Positions 1-9,343 of a DNA stretch of 64,000 nucleotides are shown here, in pieces; the stretch's first letter is position 1; every line of letters begins with the position of its first letter. The notes under the pieces were generated by a model. It was not told where the DNA came from. It did no database searches and saw nothing but the letters and a program-made list of their open reading frames with translations. A program made the translations under genes and the position numbers. Source of the stretch: Parafannyhessea umbonata (GTDB lineage: Bacteria > Actinomycetota > Coriobacteriia > Coriobacteriales > Atopobiaceae); assembly GCF_900105025.1 (NCBI RefSeq), contig NZ_LT629759.1, forward strand, positions 558,001 through 622,000. The letters run 5' to 3'.

Positions 1-2
1 GG

Positions 3-1166
3 GATGAGTTTGGGAAGCCTGATGGCCGCCTGCTTGCCGTGGTGGCGCCCGGGCGTACGGAGCTTGCGGGTAACCACACCGACCATGAGGGTGGGCAGGT
101 TATCGCGGGTGCGGTCAACCGTTACGTACGAGGCGTTTTCCATCCCAACGATAGCGGTCTCATACGCGTGATGAGCATTGGCTACGGGCTTGTCGAGGTG
201 GACTGCTCCGATTTAAAGCCCCGCGCGGACGAGAGGAACACGTCTGCCGCCATCGTTCGTGGGCTGCTTTCCGCGTTTCGAGAGATGGGCTTCGGTGGCG
301 ACCGACTGGGGTTCGATGCAGTCGTCACGAGTGAGGTTCCCTCTGGCTCTGGCCTCTCCAGTTCAGCTGCCTTCGAGCTAGAGATCGCCCAGGCAATGAA
401 CTGGCTGTGGGCGGACGGCAGCGTGTCCGCGATGAGACTCGCGCAGATGTCACAGTTTGCGGAGCGCGAGTACTTCGGAAAGCCGTGCGGACTGATGGAT
501 CAGGCCGCGGTCGCCGTCGGCGGAATCGCGCACATGGACTTTGAGGATGATGCCGCGCCAAAGGTGGAGCGGCTCGGCTTCGACTTCGTGGAGAACGGCT
601 TCGCGGTCTGTCTTGTCTCGGTTGGTGCGGACCATTCAGCGAACACGGCGGATTACGCTGCGGTTCCACGGGAGATGCAGGACGTTGCGCGTGAGTTTGG
701 ACATGAGCGCTTGCGCGAAGTGCGCGAGTCCGACGTCATAGGGAGCCTTCCCTCGCTTCGCGCGAATCTGGGGGATCGCGCGGTCTTGCGTGCGCTGCAC
801 TACTTCCGTGAGGAACGTTTCGTTCAGAACCGCGCGGACGCCCTTCGCGCCGGCGACATGGCCGCCTTCCTCGAGCTCACGCAGCGCTCGGGCGCCTCTA
901 GCGCAATGTACCTGCAGAACGTGTCGATCGGAGGCTCGCCCGAGCAACCAGCCATGATAGCGCTTGCCGTTGCTGAAGAGCTGCTTGGCGGTCGAGGGGC
1001 GGCGAGGATCCACGGCGGAGGTTTTGGGGGGACGATTCAAGCCTTCGTCCGGCTCGACGAGGCAGACGAGTTCTGTCGTGCGATGGACGAAGTCCTCGGA
1101 GGCAAGGTTTCCGCACGCTATGACATTGACCAAGAGGGGGCGAGAGCGCAGTGGCTGGAGAGCTAA
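3..1166 (+). CDS. galK: Galactokinase (GHMP family), 5' end outside window
   Basis: Phosphorylates galactose to galactose-1-phosphate in the Leloir pathway. The frame is open from base 3 of the window, so the true start lies upstream; the GTG at 39 sits inside the conserved N-terminal motif and cannot be the start. Visible motifs are the galactokinase signature APGRTELAGNHTDHEGG near the start, the GHMP phosphate-binding motif GSGLSSSAAFE, and a C-terminal GAARIHGGGFGGT. The variant signature (TELAGNH rather than VNLIGEH) is one I associate with a galactokinase-like subgroup of Gram-positives. The 3' end overlaps galT by 16 bp, so the two are translationally coupled. Identity is fairly secure; sugar specificity is inferred from the galT partner. 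Confidence 0.9.
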   Translation, partial: DEFGKPDGRLLAVVAPGRTELAGNHTDHEGGQVIAGAVNRYVRGVFHPNDSGLIRVMSIGYGLVEVDCSDLKPRADERNTSAAIVRGLLSAFREMGFGGDRLGFDAVVTSEVPSGSGLSSSAAFELEIAQAMNWLWADGSVSAMRLAQMSQFAEREYFGKPCGLMDQAAVAVGGIAHMDFEDDAAPKVERLGFDFVENGFAVCLVSVGADHSANTADYAAVPREMQDVAREFGHERLREVRESDVIGSLPSLRANLGDRAVLRALHYFREERFVQNRADALRAGDMAAFLELTQRSGASSAMYLQNVSIGGSPEQPAMIALAVAEELLGGRGAARIHGGGFGGTIQAFVRLDEADEFCRAMDEVLGGKVSARYDIDQEGARAQWLES

Positions 1167-2722
1167 CGGAGCAAGTTGGGGCGTCGTCGTCCAGGCTTGT
1201 GGCTTATGCCGTTACGCATCACATCATCGATTCGGGAGATGAGCGCTGGGCCTATAACCGCCTACTAGAGTGCTCGGGGCAGACGTCGCCTGGGCCCATA
1301 GACTCCCTGCAGGCGATGGAGCAGGTTCTTCTCGACGGGTATGACTTTGAGGACGATCTTGCCACTTTGGCGGAGGCGGCGGTACGCTGCGGCGCTACGC
1401 AGGACAGCGCAACGGGAAGGGACCGCGTCTGCATGCGACTCATGGGGTCGATTATGGCAAGGCCGTCCGAGGTGAGTAGACGCTTCTGGTCGATTGCGAG
1501 AGACGAGGGGACAGCTGCGGCAACCGATTGGTTCTATAGGTTGTGCTGCGATGTCGACTACGTCCGGCGGTCCGCCATCGCGAGGAACCTCAAATGGTCC
1601 TGTTCCACGCGCTGGGGCGACCTCGAGATCACCATAAACAAGTCGAAGCCCGAGAAGGACCCGCGTGACATCGCCGCTGCGGCGACGGCGGGCGTGGGCG
1701 AGAAGTACCCCGCATGCGCGCTCTGTCGTGAGAACGAGGGTTATGGTGGCAGGGCGGCATCGGATGCGGGGGGACATGCCGCTCGGCAGAACCTCCGCAT
1801 CGTCCCTATTGCGCTCGGAGGAGAGGAATGGGGGCTTCAGTACAGCCCCTACGCCTATTTCGAGGAGCACTGCATCGTGATGAGCGACAGACACAGGCCG
1901 ATGCACGTGGACCGTGAGTCTCTGGGATGTCTGCTTGACTTCGTGAGCCAGGTCCCGCACTACTTCGTGGGGTCGAACGCAGACCTTCCCATAGTCGGGG
2001 GATCGATCCTGTCTCACGACCACTTCCAGGGAGGCAGGCATGTGTTCGCGATGACCCGTGCGAACGTGGCGGAGTCCTTCGAGTTGGGCGGGCATCCCGA
2101 CGTGGGAGCCGGCATCCTTGCCTGGCCGCTCTCTGTCATACGCCTGCGGAGTGAAAACCGCGACGCGCTGCTGGATGCTGCGGTTCACGTGCTGGATGTC
2201 TGGCGCGATTGGAACGACGCCTCGGTGGGCATCGTGTCTCATGCGGCGGATGGGACGCGACACAACACGGTGACGCCCATATGCCGGATGAGGGATGGCC
2301 GCTTCGAGCTCGACCTCGCGCTGCGCTGCAACGTAACCACGGAGGAGCATCCGTTGGGCGTGTTCCATCCGCACGCGGACAAGTGGCACATCAAGAAGGA
2401 AAACATCGGCCTCATAGAGGTCATGGGTCTCGCAATCCTTCCGGCTCGCCTCGAGCGCGAGATTGGTGCGGTAGGGGAGCGCATCGTCACGGGCAGGCTT
2501 GACGGTATGGAAGATGATCCGCTCTGTGCTTCTCATGCGGATTGGGCGAGGGACGTCGCAAGGAGGAGACCGGAGCTCTTGGGAGCGGACGAGGACGTTG
2601 TGCGCGAGGCGATGCGTCAGGAGGTCGGCATGGTGTTCTGCCACGTGCTCGAGGATGCCGGCGTCTTCAAGTGGGACGCGGCAGGACGCGCCGCGTTTGG
2701 GAGGTTCCTCGCGGCGCTCTAG
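1151..2722 (+). CDS. galT: UDP-glucose--hexose-1-phosphate uridylyltransferase, class II
   Basis: Exchanges UMP between UDP-glucose and galactose-1-phosphate, the second Leloir step. The 523-residue length and the sequence match the class II (Firmicute-type) enzyme rather than the roughly 350-residue enterobacterial type. Seen are SHDHFQGG in the middle and HPHADKWHIKKENIGLIEVM in the C-terminal domain, both typical of the family. The ATG overlaps the galK end. The gene ends 25 bp before the convergent cyclophilin gene with no obvious hairpin between them. No epimerase (galE) is seen in the window. Confidence 0.93.
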   Translation: MAGELTEQVGASSSRLVAYAVTHHIIDSGDERWAYNRLLECSGQTSPGPIDSLQAMEQVLLDGYDFEDDLATLAEAAVRCGATQDSATGRDRVCMRLMGSIMARPSEVSRRFWSIARDEGTAAATDWFYRLCCDVDYVRRSAIARNLKWSCSTRWGDLEITINKSKPEKDPRDIAAAATAGVGEKYPACALCRENEGYGGRAASDAGGHAARQNLRIVPIALGGEEWGLQYSPYAYFEEHCIVMSDRHRPMHVDRESLGCLLDFVSQVPHYFVGSNADLPIVGGSILSHDHFQGGRHVFAMTRANVAESFELGGHPDVGAGILAWPLSVIRLRSENRDALLDAAVHVLDVWRDWNDASVGIVSHAADGTRHNTVTPICRMRDGRFELDLALRCNVTTEEHPLGVFHPHADKWHIKKENIGLIEVMGLAILPARLEREIGAVGERIVTGRLDGMEDDPLCASHADWARDVARRRPELLGADEDVVREAMRQEVGMVFCHVLEDAGVFKWDAAGRAAFGRFLAAL

Positions 2723-2747
2723 GGGGACGACAAGCGGACTTGGAGAA

Positions 2748-3428
2748 TCAGTCGGTCATTCGAATGCTTGTGATGACCGGCTGATGGTCCTTCTCGACCG
2801 TGCCATTGTTGTCCGTGACGGGGGTGTTGTCGCAGATGGAGTCCACGACCTCCATTCCCGAGGTCACCCTGCCGAACGCGGCGTACTGGCCGTCGAGGTT
2901 GCTCGAGTCCTCCTGCATGATGAAGAACTGCGAGCTGGCGGAGTTGTAGTCGTCGGAGCGCGCCATGCTGATGACGCCACGCTTGTGCTGGATGGCGTTC
3001 GTGACGCCGTTTGCGCTGAACTCGCCCTTGATGCGCTGGTCGGAACTGCCCGTGCCGTCGCCGTTGGGGTCGCCGCCCTGGATCATGAAACCCTTGATTA
3101 CGCGGTGGAACGTGAGGCCGTCGTAGAAGCCCGCGTTTGCCAGGCGTGCGAAGTTGCTGACCGTGATGGGCGTGTTGGTGGCATTGAGCTCGAGCTTTAT
3201 CGTGCCGATGCCCTTGACCTCGATCGTGGCGTGGTGGATGCCCGTGTCGTAGCCGTTATCAAGCGGCTTCGTGAGGATCTCCTTCGCCTCGGCCCCGGAA
3301 TCGCCCTCGTCCGAGGACGATGTTGACGTACCGGTGTTGGAGTCGAAGCACGACGCGAGCGCCAGAGCCGCACCTCCCGCGACGAAGGTGGCCAGGAAGC
3401 TGCGGCGGGTGATGTGGTCGTGGGTCAT
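2748..3428 (-). CDS. Cyclophilin-type peptidyl-prolyl isomerase, Tat-exported lipoprotein
   Basis: Catalyses cis-trans isomerisation of Xaa-Pro bonds, here outside the membrane. The N-terminus has a twin-arginine motif (TRRSFLA) followed by a hydrophobic stretch and a lipobox LASC, so the protein is predicted to be exported folded by Tat and lipid-anchored at about Cys27. A Ser/Thr/Asp-rich linker leads into a cyclophilin domain (residues about 65-226) with FHRVIKGFMIQGGDPNGDGTG and SSQFFI, which carry the active-site Arg, Phe, Met and Gln. Length 226. It stands alone, convergent with galT. Likely role is folding of secreted proteins. Confidence 0.9.
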   Translation of the reverse strand: MTHDHITRRSFLATFVAGGAALALASCFDSNTGTSTSSSDEGDSGAEAKEILTKPLDNGYDTGIHHATIEVKGIGTIKLELNATNTPITVSNFARLANAGFYDGLTFHRVIKGFMIQGGDPNGDGTGSSDQRIKGEFSANGVTNAIQHKRGVISMARSDDYNSASSQFFIMQEDSSNLDGQYAAFGRVTSGMEVVDSICDNTPVTDNNGTVEKDHQPVITSIRMTD

Positions 3429-3729
3429 GCTCTTCTCCTCAGAGCCATTGCGGCCAAGGCTCGACCGCGGCTCAAGTCATCGCAAAGTGGCAGTTTCATG
3501 AGTCAATACAGGCAATTTTACCAATAAACCTAATATGCTGCGAATTCGATGGGCGAACGGGCATTATTTGCTGCCGTCGGTGCCATATGCATGGCGTCTC
3601 GTACCATTTTGGATTGGGTCGGAAGTGTGAGAAGGGCACGCCGCACCGATTGATGCGACGTGCCCCGTGGAAGGTTCTTGTGCCTGGGAGCCATAGGGCG
3701 TCCCTGTAGGACGGATGTCCTGCCTTCAC
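3429..3729. other. Intergenic region with a weak terminator-like hairpin
   Basis: No gene is supported here. At 3634-3645 and 3654-3665 there is a 12-bp inverted repeat (GGGCACGCCGCA with one wobble) around an 8-nt loop. It lies about 65 bp past the stop of the minus-strand ABC operon. Read on the minus strand it is followed by TTCTC, a poor T-tract, so it is only a candidate terminator. The rest (3430-3600) is the upstream region of the cyclophilin gene; I see no convincing promoter boxes. Confidence 0.4.
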
Positions 3730-5709
3730 CTACTCCAGCTCGAAGGCTCCCGTGTAGAGCTGGTAGTACGTGCCGTGCTGGGCGATCAGCTCGTCGTGGG
3801 TGCCCTTCTCGATGATGCGGCCGTGGTCGAGCACGATGATCACGTTGGAGTTGCGCACCGTGGAGAGCCTGTGCGCAATCACGAACGTGGTGCGTCCGTA
3901 CATGAGGGCGTCCATGCCCTTCTGGACGATCTGCTCGGTGCGGGTGTCGATGGAGGAGGTTGCCTCGTCCAGGATCATGGCAGGGGGGTCGGCTACGGCC
4001 GCGCGTGCGATGGAGAGCAGCTGACGCTGGCCCTGTGAGAGCTGGGTGGCGTTGTCGGTGAGCATGGTCTGGTAGCCGTCGGGGAGGCGACGGATGAAGC
4101 TGTCCGCGCCGGCGAGCTTTGCCGCGCCGATGCACTCCTCGTCCGTGGCGTCCAGGCGCCCGTAGCGGATGTTGTCCATAACGGTGCCGGTGAACAGATT
4201 CACGTCCTGCAGCACGATGCCCAGGGAGCGGCGCAGGTCGCCCTTGCGGATCTTGTTGATGTTGATGCCGTCGTAGCGAATCTTGCCGTCGGCGATGTCA
4301 TAGAAGCGGTTGATGAGGTTTGTGATGGTGGTCTTTCCGGCACCCGTCGCGCCGACGAACGCGACCTTCTGGCCGGGCTTCGCAAAGAGCGAGATGTCGT
4401 GCAGGACGGTGTGGTCCGGCGTGTAGCCGAAGTCGACGTGCGAGAGGCGGATGTCGCCCGCGAGCGGCGTGTACGTGACGCTGCCGTCGTGGTGCGGGTG
4501 CTTCCACGCCCAGGTCTCGGTGCGCTCGACGCGCTCCTCGAGCTCGCCGGCCGCGTTCTTGCGCACGTTCACGAGGGTGACGTAGCCTTCGTCCTCCTCG
4601 GGCTTCTCGTCTATGAGCGAGAAGATCCGTTCCGCACCCGCGAGGCCCATGACCACGAAGTTGATCTGCTGAGACACCTGGCCGATGGAGCCGGCGAAGC
4701 GCTTCGTCATGTTGAGGAACGGCACGACGACGGCGATGGACAGGGCCATGCCGCTGATGGAGGGGTTGGGGAAGCCGGAGGTGAGGAAGGCGACGCCCGC
4801 GAGCGCGACGATGACGTAGGCGAGGTTGCCCATGTTCATGAGGACGGGCATGAGGGTGTTGCCGTAGGTGTTTGCGGTGCGCGACGCCTCGTACAGGGCG
4901 TCGTTCACGGCGTCGAACTCCTCGATGGTCTTGTCCTCGTGCGTGAAGACCTTGATGACCTTCTCGCCGTTCATGGCCTCCTCGGCGAATCCCTCGGTCT
5001 TCGCGAGCTGGATCTGTTGGTCGAGGAAGTAGTGGGCGCTCTTGCCGCCCAGGACGCGCGTTGCGTAGACCATGCAAGAGACCATGGCGAGCACGACGGC
5101 GGACAGCGGGATGGAGTACCACAGCATGATGGCGAGGACGGAGATCATGGCGAAGAGCATCGTGAGCAGGTTGGGCAGCGACTGGCCGATGAGCTGGCGC
5201 AGCGTGTCGACGTCGTTGGTGTAGTGGCTCATGATGTCGCCGTGCTTGTTGGTGTCGAAGTAGCGGATGGGCAGGCTCTCCATGTGGTCGAACATCTCGT
5301 TGCGCACGTGCATGAGCGTGCCCTGGCACACAATGGCGCCAAGCTGCGTGTAGGTGATGTTCGCGGCGAGCGCGACGACGTAGCACGTGATGAGGCCTGC
5401 GGCGACCTGGGCGATCTTGGGTGCGGCACCTGCCCAGTCTCCCGTGGGGAACGCGTGCTGCACGATGTCGATCGCTTGTTGCAGGAAGATGGACGGCACG
5501 GACGCGAGTACGGACGACGCGATGATGCAGGCGACCATGACCGTGGTGTGCACGGGGTAGTAGTGGAACACGGTGTGCAGGACGCGCTTGAACGTGGCGC
5601 CGGGCCGCTGGGAGCCGCGGTGCTCCGAGGCGGGCGTGCTTGCCTGCTGGGACTGCTGCTCGGGGTGCGTGGCCTCGTTCTTCTCGCGAGTCTTGGCGTC
5701 GCTACTCAT
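3730..5709 (-). CDS. ABC exporter half-transporter with catalytically competent ATPase
   Basis: One half of a heterodimeric multidrug/peptide-type exporter (LmrCD/TM287-288 class). A polar N-terminus of about 45 residues is followed by a six-helix membrane domain (about 50-350) and an ATPase domain. The Walker A is GATGAGKTT near residue 451, the signature is LSQGQ near 555, and Walker B is MILDEATSSID, keeping the catalytic Glu. An unusual insertion of about 40 charged residues separates the membrane and ATPase domains. The start overlaps the upstream partner gene by 8 bp. It is the third gene of a marR-ABC-ABC operon, so substrate-responsive control is likely; the substrate is unknown. Confidence 0.92.
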   Translation of the reverse strand: MSSDAKTREKNEATHPEQQSQQASTPASEHRGSQRPGATFKRVLHTVFHYYPVHTTVMVACIIASSVLASVPSIFLQQAIDIVQHAFPTGDWAGAAPKIAQVAAGLITCYVVALAANITYTQLGAIVCQGTLMHVRNEMFDHMESLPIRYFDTNKHGDIMSHYTNDVDTLRQLIGQSLPNLLTMLFAMISVLAIMLWYSIPLSAVVLAMVSCMVYATRVLGGKSAHYFLDQQIQLAKTEGFAEEAMNGEKVIKVFTHEDKTIEEFDAVNDALYEASRTANTYGNTLMPVLMNMGNLAYVIVALAGVAFLTSGFPNPSISGMALSIAVVVPFLNMTKRFAGSIGQVSQQINFVVMGLAGAERIFSLIDEKPEEDEGYVTLVNVRKNAAGELEERVERTETWAWKHPHHDGSVTYTPLAGDIRLSHVDFGYTPDHTVLHDISLFAKPGQKVAFVGATGAGKTTITNLINRFYDIADGKIRYDGININKIRKGDLRRSLGIVLQDVNLFTGTVMDNIRYGRLDATDEECIGAAKLAGADSFIRRLPDGYQTMLTDNATQLSQGQRQLLSIARAAVADPPAMILDEATSSIDTRTEQIVQKGMDALMYGRTTFVIAHRLSTVRNSNVIIVLDHGRIIEKGTHDELIAQHGTYYQLYTGAFELE

Positions 5710-7522
5710 GGTCTGCCTCCTTCTGGTCCTCGTCCATCTGGCTCATCTTCACGTCGTGGGACTGCTTGTTCTGCGTCGTGTACGTCTCGCGGTAGATGGC
5801 GTTGGTGCGCAGGAGTTCGTCGTGGGTGCCGATGGCGTCTATCTGGCCGTCGCGCATGACGATGATGCGGTCGCACGACTCGATGGAGCTGGTGCGCTGG
5901 GCGATGATGATCTTGGTGGTCTCGGGGATGTAGCTGCGGAATCCCTGCTGGATGAGCTTGTCGGTCTTGGTGTCGACCGCGGAGGTGGAGTCGTCCAGGA
6001 TGAGGACCTTCGGCTTCTTGAGGAGGGCGCGTGCGATGCACAGGCGCTGCTTCTGGCCGCCGGAGACATTGGTGCCGCCCTGCTCGATGTACGTGTCGTA
6101 CTTCTGGGGGAAGCGCTGGATGAACTCGTCAGCCTGGGCGAGCCTGCATGCCTCCACGAGCTCCTCGTCCGTGGCGTTCTGGTTGCCCCAGCGCAGGTTG
6201 TCCTTGATGGTGCCCGAGAAGAGCACGTTGCGCTGCAGGACGACGGCCACCTGGTTGCGCAGGGTGTCGAGGTCGTATTCGCGCACGTCGTGGCCTCCGA
6301 CGCGGACCGTGCCCGTTGTGGCATCGTACAGGCGGCTGATGAGCTGGATAAGCGTGGACTTGGAGGAGCCTGTGCCGCCGAGGATGCCGATCGTCTCGCC
6401 GCTTTTGATGTGGAGGTCGATGTCCTTGAGGGCCATGCGCTCGGCCTTCTTGGAGTACTCGAAGCTGACGTGGTCGAAGTCGACCGAGCCGTCGGGCACC
6501 GAGAGCAGGGGATCCTGCGGGTTGGTGATGTCGCTCTTCTCGACGAGGACCTCGCAGAGGCGGCGTGCGCCCTCCTCGGCCATAGTGACCATCACGAAGA
6601 CCATGGACAGCATCATGAGGCTCATGAGCATGCTGAAGCCGTAGGTGATGAGCGCGGACATCTGGCCGACGCCCATGAGATGGGCCTTCGAGCTGACGAT
6701 GGCGTACGAGCCGAAGTAGACGACGAAGAGGTAGATGAGGTCGATTGCGAGCGTCATGAGCGGGGACATCCACGCGAGGATGCGCTCGACGTGCACGAAG
6801 TCGTGGTAGAGCTCGCCGGACGCGGCGTTGAACTTGCTCTTCTCGTGCTCCTCGCGGACGAAGGACTTCACGACGCGGATGCCGGAGACGTTCTCCTCGA
6901 CGGAGTCGTTCAGGCGGTCGTACTTCTTGAAGATGCGCTTGAAGATGGGCATGACCGTGAGGGAGATCTTGAACACGGCGAAGCCGAGAAGGACGGAGAC
7001 AACCACGAACACCGCGGCCATGGGGCCGCCGGTGACGAACGCCATCACGATGGAGAACGTAATCATGAGCGGTGCACGCACGACGAGGCGGAGCAGCATC
7101 ATGTACGCCTGCTGGACGTTGTTGACGTCCGTCGTGAGCCTCGTGACGAGCGAGCTGGTGCTGAAGTGGTCGATGTTGCTGAACGAGAAGCGCTGGATCT
7201 GCGCGAACACGTCGTGGCGCAGGTTACGCGCGAAGCCGGTCGAGGCCTTGGCGCAGGTGATGCCCGCCATGGTGCCGCAGAAGAGCGAGACGAGCGCCAT
7301 GAGCACGAGCGTGACGGCGTAGGGGGCGATGTCTCCAAAGCCGCCGCCGAGCGAGATCTTGTCAATGAGGCCGGCCGTCTCGAACGGGATGAGGCACTCG
7401 ATGACGACCTCTCCCAGGACGAAGAGGGGAGTCACGAGCGAGCTTGCCTTGAACTCGCGCACGCTGGCGCCTAGCGTCTTTACTATCTGGCCGTATGTCA
7501 GGCCTTGCTGCTGTTTCGGCAT
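5702..7522 (-). CDS. ABC exporter half-transporter with degenerate ATP site
   Basis: Second half of the heterodimeric exporter, 606 residues from the chosen ATG. That ATG has GGAGGGGAG just upstream; an in-frame ATG 36 bp earlier lacks such a site. It has a six-helix membrane domain and an ATPase domain with Walker A GGTGSSKST near residue 382 (Ser in place of the usual Gly before Lys), signature SGGQKQR near 488 and Walker B ILDDSTSAVD. Asp in place of the catalytic Glu marks a degenerate nucleotide site, as known for heterodimeric exporters. The gene overlaps marR upstream by 25 bp and its partner downstream by 8 bp. Confidence 0.92.
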   Translation of the reverse strand: MPKQQQGLTYGQIVKTLGASVREFKASSLVTPLFVLGEVVIECLIPFETAGLIDKISLGGGFGDIAPYAVTLVLMALVSLFCGTMAGITCAKASTGFARNLRHDVFAQIQRFSFSNIDHFSTSSLVTRLTTDVNNVQQAYMMLLRLVVRAPLMITFSIVMAFVTGGPMAAVFVVVSVLLGFAVFKISLTVMPIFKRIFKKYDRLNDSVEENVSGIRVVKSFVREEHEKSKFNAASGELYHDFVHVERILAWMSPLMTLAIDLIYLFVVYFGSYAIVSSKAHLMGVGQMSALITYGFSMLMSLMMLSMVFVMVTMAEEGARRLCEVLVEKSDITNPQDPLLSVPDGSVDFDHVSFEYSKKAERMALKDIDLHIKSGETIGILGGTGSSKSTLIQLISRLYDATTGTVRVGGHDVREYDLDTLRNQVAVVLQRNVLFSGTIKDNLRWGNQNATDEELVEACRLAQADEFIQRFPQKYDTYIEQGGTNVSGGQKQRLCIARALLKKPKVLILDDSTSAVDTKTDKLIQQGFRSYIPETTKIIIAQRTSSIESCDRIIVMRDGQIDAIGTHDELLRTNAIYRETYTTQNKQSHDVKMSQMDEDQKEADHE

Positions 7523-7998
7523 GAGGTCTCCCCTCCGACGTAGCCTTGTCTTTCCCAATGGTCCCGCACGCGCTTGAGCAGCTCGCGGAGCTCGTGCTTC
7601 TCGTCCTCCGTCAGGACGGAGAGGCTATCCTTCTCGAACGCCTCCTTGCGGGCGAGCATCTGTCGTGCCGTTTGCGCGCCCTCGTCCGTGAGGACGATGT
7701 CGAGCTGCCTGCGGTCGGCCTCGGAGCGCGTGCGCGTGATGAGGCCCTCCGCCTCGAGCTTCGACAGCACTTCCGACAGCGCCGCCGAAGAGATGTGCGA
7801 GCGCTCGAGCAGCTCGCGCTGGGGCAGGCGCCCGTCATGCGCGAGCAGGCGCCCCAGAATGACGTTCTTGCCGCCGCGACCGCCCGCATGCCAGTAGAGG
7901 AAGTGCCCGAAGAATCCCATGTCGTGCAGGACCTCCGTCTCTGGCGTGGATGCGCGGTCACGGAGCTGACGGCTGGGGTCCGAGTCCCGTTTCGTCAA
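7498..7998 (-). CDS. MarR-family transcriptional regulator
   Basis: Winged-helix repressor, 166 residues. The core reads QRELLERSHISSAALSEVLSKL (recognition helix, split here only for description) followed by the wing LITRTRSEADRRQLDI, including the DRR motif of MarR proteins. The long charged C-terminus should form the dimer helices. It is the first gene of the operon with the two ABC exporter halves and overlaps the next one. A perfect 16-bp palindrome lies on its own promoter 38 bp upstream, so autorepression with release by an exported compound is the likely control. Confidence 0.9.
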   Translation of the reverse strand: MTKRDSDPSRQLRDRASTPETEVLHDMGFFGHFLYWHAGGRGGKNVILGRLLAHDGRLPQRELLERSHISSAALSEVLSKLEAEGLITRTRSEADRRQLDIVLTDEGAQTARQMLARKEAFEKDSLSVLTEDEKHELRELLKRVRDHWERQGYVGGETSCRNSSKA

Positions 7999-8034
7999 CC
8001 GTACCTCCCGTTCGTAGTTCCGTTGGACGAAAAA

Positions 8035-8063
8035 ATGCTAGGTGCCTAGCAAATCGGGGTCAA
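8035..8063 (-). promoter_or_regulatory. marR-ABC operon promoter with overlapping operator
   Basis: On the minus strand TTGACC (8058-8063) and TAGCAT (8035-8040) are separated by exactly 17 nt, a good housekeeping promoter. A perfect palindrome TGCTAGG-TG-CCTAGCA (8036-8051) covers the -10 box and part of the spacer, where a MarR dimer would block RNA polymerase. Boxes and symmetry are seen directly; binding is inferred. Confidence 0.75.
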
Positions 8064-8164
8064 TGCACTTTTGGGATTCGCAAGGCACCTTCATATATAT
8101 TCTTGTCGGCCCAACGTGACCCAAAGGATGCAAATGGCTGCATAATTTACGCCAGTAAAGCGAG

Positions 8165-8203
8165 TTTACCTGCGACCTTACAAACAACTTACGCTATGTT
8201 AAG
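8165..8203 (+). promoter_or_regulatory. Pho-box-like direct repeats upstream of pstS
   Basis: Four TTAC/TTAA units occur at 8166, 8178, 8189 and 8199, spaced 10-12 bp, i.e. on one face of the helix, as expected for tandem PhoB/PhoP dimers. They lie about 145-180 bp before pstS. The same operon encodes an OmpR-type regulator and histidine kinase, which would close the loop. The remaining part of the 350-bp gap (8204-8346) shows only the ribosome-binding site GGAAGG before the start. Confidence 0.55.
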
Positions 8204-8346
8204 CAACTGTAAAGGCCAGTCACGGTCCGGTAAGACAGGCCGGATGACGCCTTTGGGGGGTTCGGAGGGGCATAGCATCCAAGTCGAAACAAGCCACGCG
8301 GTCACAACCTTGCCGCCAAGGCTTAAGTCAAAGTGGAAGGATGCAT

Positions 8347-9297
8347 ATGTCTCATAGCATGTCTCGTCGCAAGTTCGTCACAATCTCTGGCGCATCTCTT
8401 GCCGCGACCCTTGGCCTGGGTCTCGCTGCTTGCGGCGGGAGCTCCGACTCTGATTCTGACGCGTCGAAGTCGGGCTCGTCCTCTGACAAGGGCAAGGAGG
8501 TCTCCGGCAACATCACGGCCGTCGGCTCCACCGCCCTTCAGCCGCTGGTCGAGGCTGCAGCGGAGCAGTATATGAACGAGAACCCCGGGGTGCAGATCAC
8601 CGTCCAGGGTGGCGGCTCCGGTCAGGGCATCACGCAGATCGCCCAGGGTGCCGTGCAGATCGGCAACTCCGACGTCTTCGCGGAGGAGAAGCTCGAGAAC
8701 AAGGACGACGCCAAGAAGTTGAAGGACAACAAGGTCGCCGTCGTGGGCATGGGCCCCGTTGTGCACCCGGACGTCAAGGTCGACGACCTCACCATCGACC
8801 AGCTCAAGGGCATCTTCACCGGCAAGGTGACCAACTGGAGGGAGGTCGGTGGCGGCGACAAGGAGATCGTTGTCATCAACCGCGCCGCCGGCTCTGGAAC
8901 CCGTGCCACGTTCGAGAACGCCGTCCTTGGCGGCGACAAGGTCCCCGAGGACTTCAGGCCGCAGGAGCAGGACTCCTCGGGCACCGTCGTCAAGATGGTC
9001 GCACAGACGCCTAACTCCATCAGCTACCTCGCGTTCTCCTACTTCAGCGACGACGTGAAGGCGCTTAAGGTCGGCGGCGTCGAGCCCAAGGACGAGAACG
9101 TCGAGACCAACGACTGGACCATCTGGGCCTACGAGCACATGTACACTGCCGCGAAGCCGGATGCCGCGACGGCCGATTTCATCAAGTACATGCTCTCCGA
9201 CGACGTTCAGGGCAGCCTCGTCAAGAAGACGGGCTACATCTCGACCAAGGGCATGAAGGTGGAGCGCGACGCAGACGGCAACGTCAAGAAGCTCTAA
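8347..9297 (+). CDS. pstS: Phosphate-binding lipoprotein PstS
   Basis: Extracellular substrate-binding protein of the high-affinity phosphate transporter. It begins with a twin-arginine motif (SRRKFVT), a hydrophobic segment and lipobox LAAC, so it is probably a Tat-exported lipoprotein. The mature part has the phosphate-loop motifs VGSTALQPL, GGGSGQGI and NRAAGSGTRATFE typical of PstS. I chose the ATG at 8347 because GGAAGG sits 6 nt upstream; the ATG at 8341 directly abuts that site. Length 316. First gene of the pst operon. Confidence 0.95.
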   Translation: MSHSMSRRKFVTISGASLAATLGLGLAACGGSSDSDSDASKSGSSSDKGKEVSGNITAVGSTALQPLVEAAAEQYMNENPGVQITVQGGGSGQGITQIAQGAVQIGNSDVFAEEKLENKDDAKKLKDNKVAVVGMGPVVHPDVKVDDLTIDQLKGIFTGKVTNWREVGGGDKEIVVINRAAGSGTRATFENAVLGGDKVPEDFRPQEQDSSGTVVKMVAQTPNSISYLAFSYFSDDVKALKVGGVEPKDENVETNDWTIWAYEHMYTAAKPDAATADFIKYMLSDDVQGSLVKKTGYISTKGMKVERDADGNVKKL

Positions 9298-9343
9298 GGT
9301 TCGCGCGTCTCGCCTAACAAGGCATTAGTCAAGGGAGAAGATC

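Noticed and set aside
3496-3729. 77-codon minus-strand open frame in the gap after the ABC operon
   Set aside because: No ribosome site, no recognisable protein features, and it spans the hairpin.
4399-7474. Two long plus-strand open frames (486 and 633 codons) opposite the ABC exporter genes
   Set aside because: They are antisense shadows of high-GC genes: low complexity, rich in Asp, Val, Leu, Gly and His, no ribosome sites, no domains.
8341-8346. Upstream ATG for pstS
   Set aside because: It directly abuts GGAAGG, leaving no spacing; the ATG six bases later is better placed.
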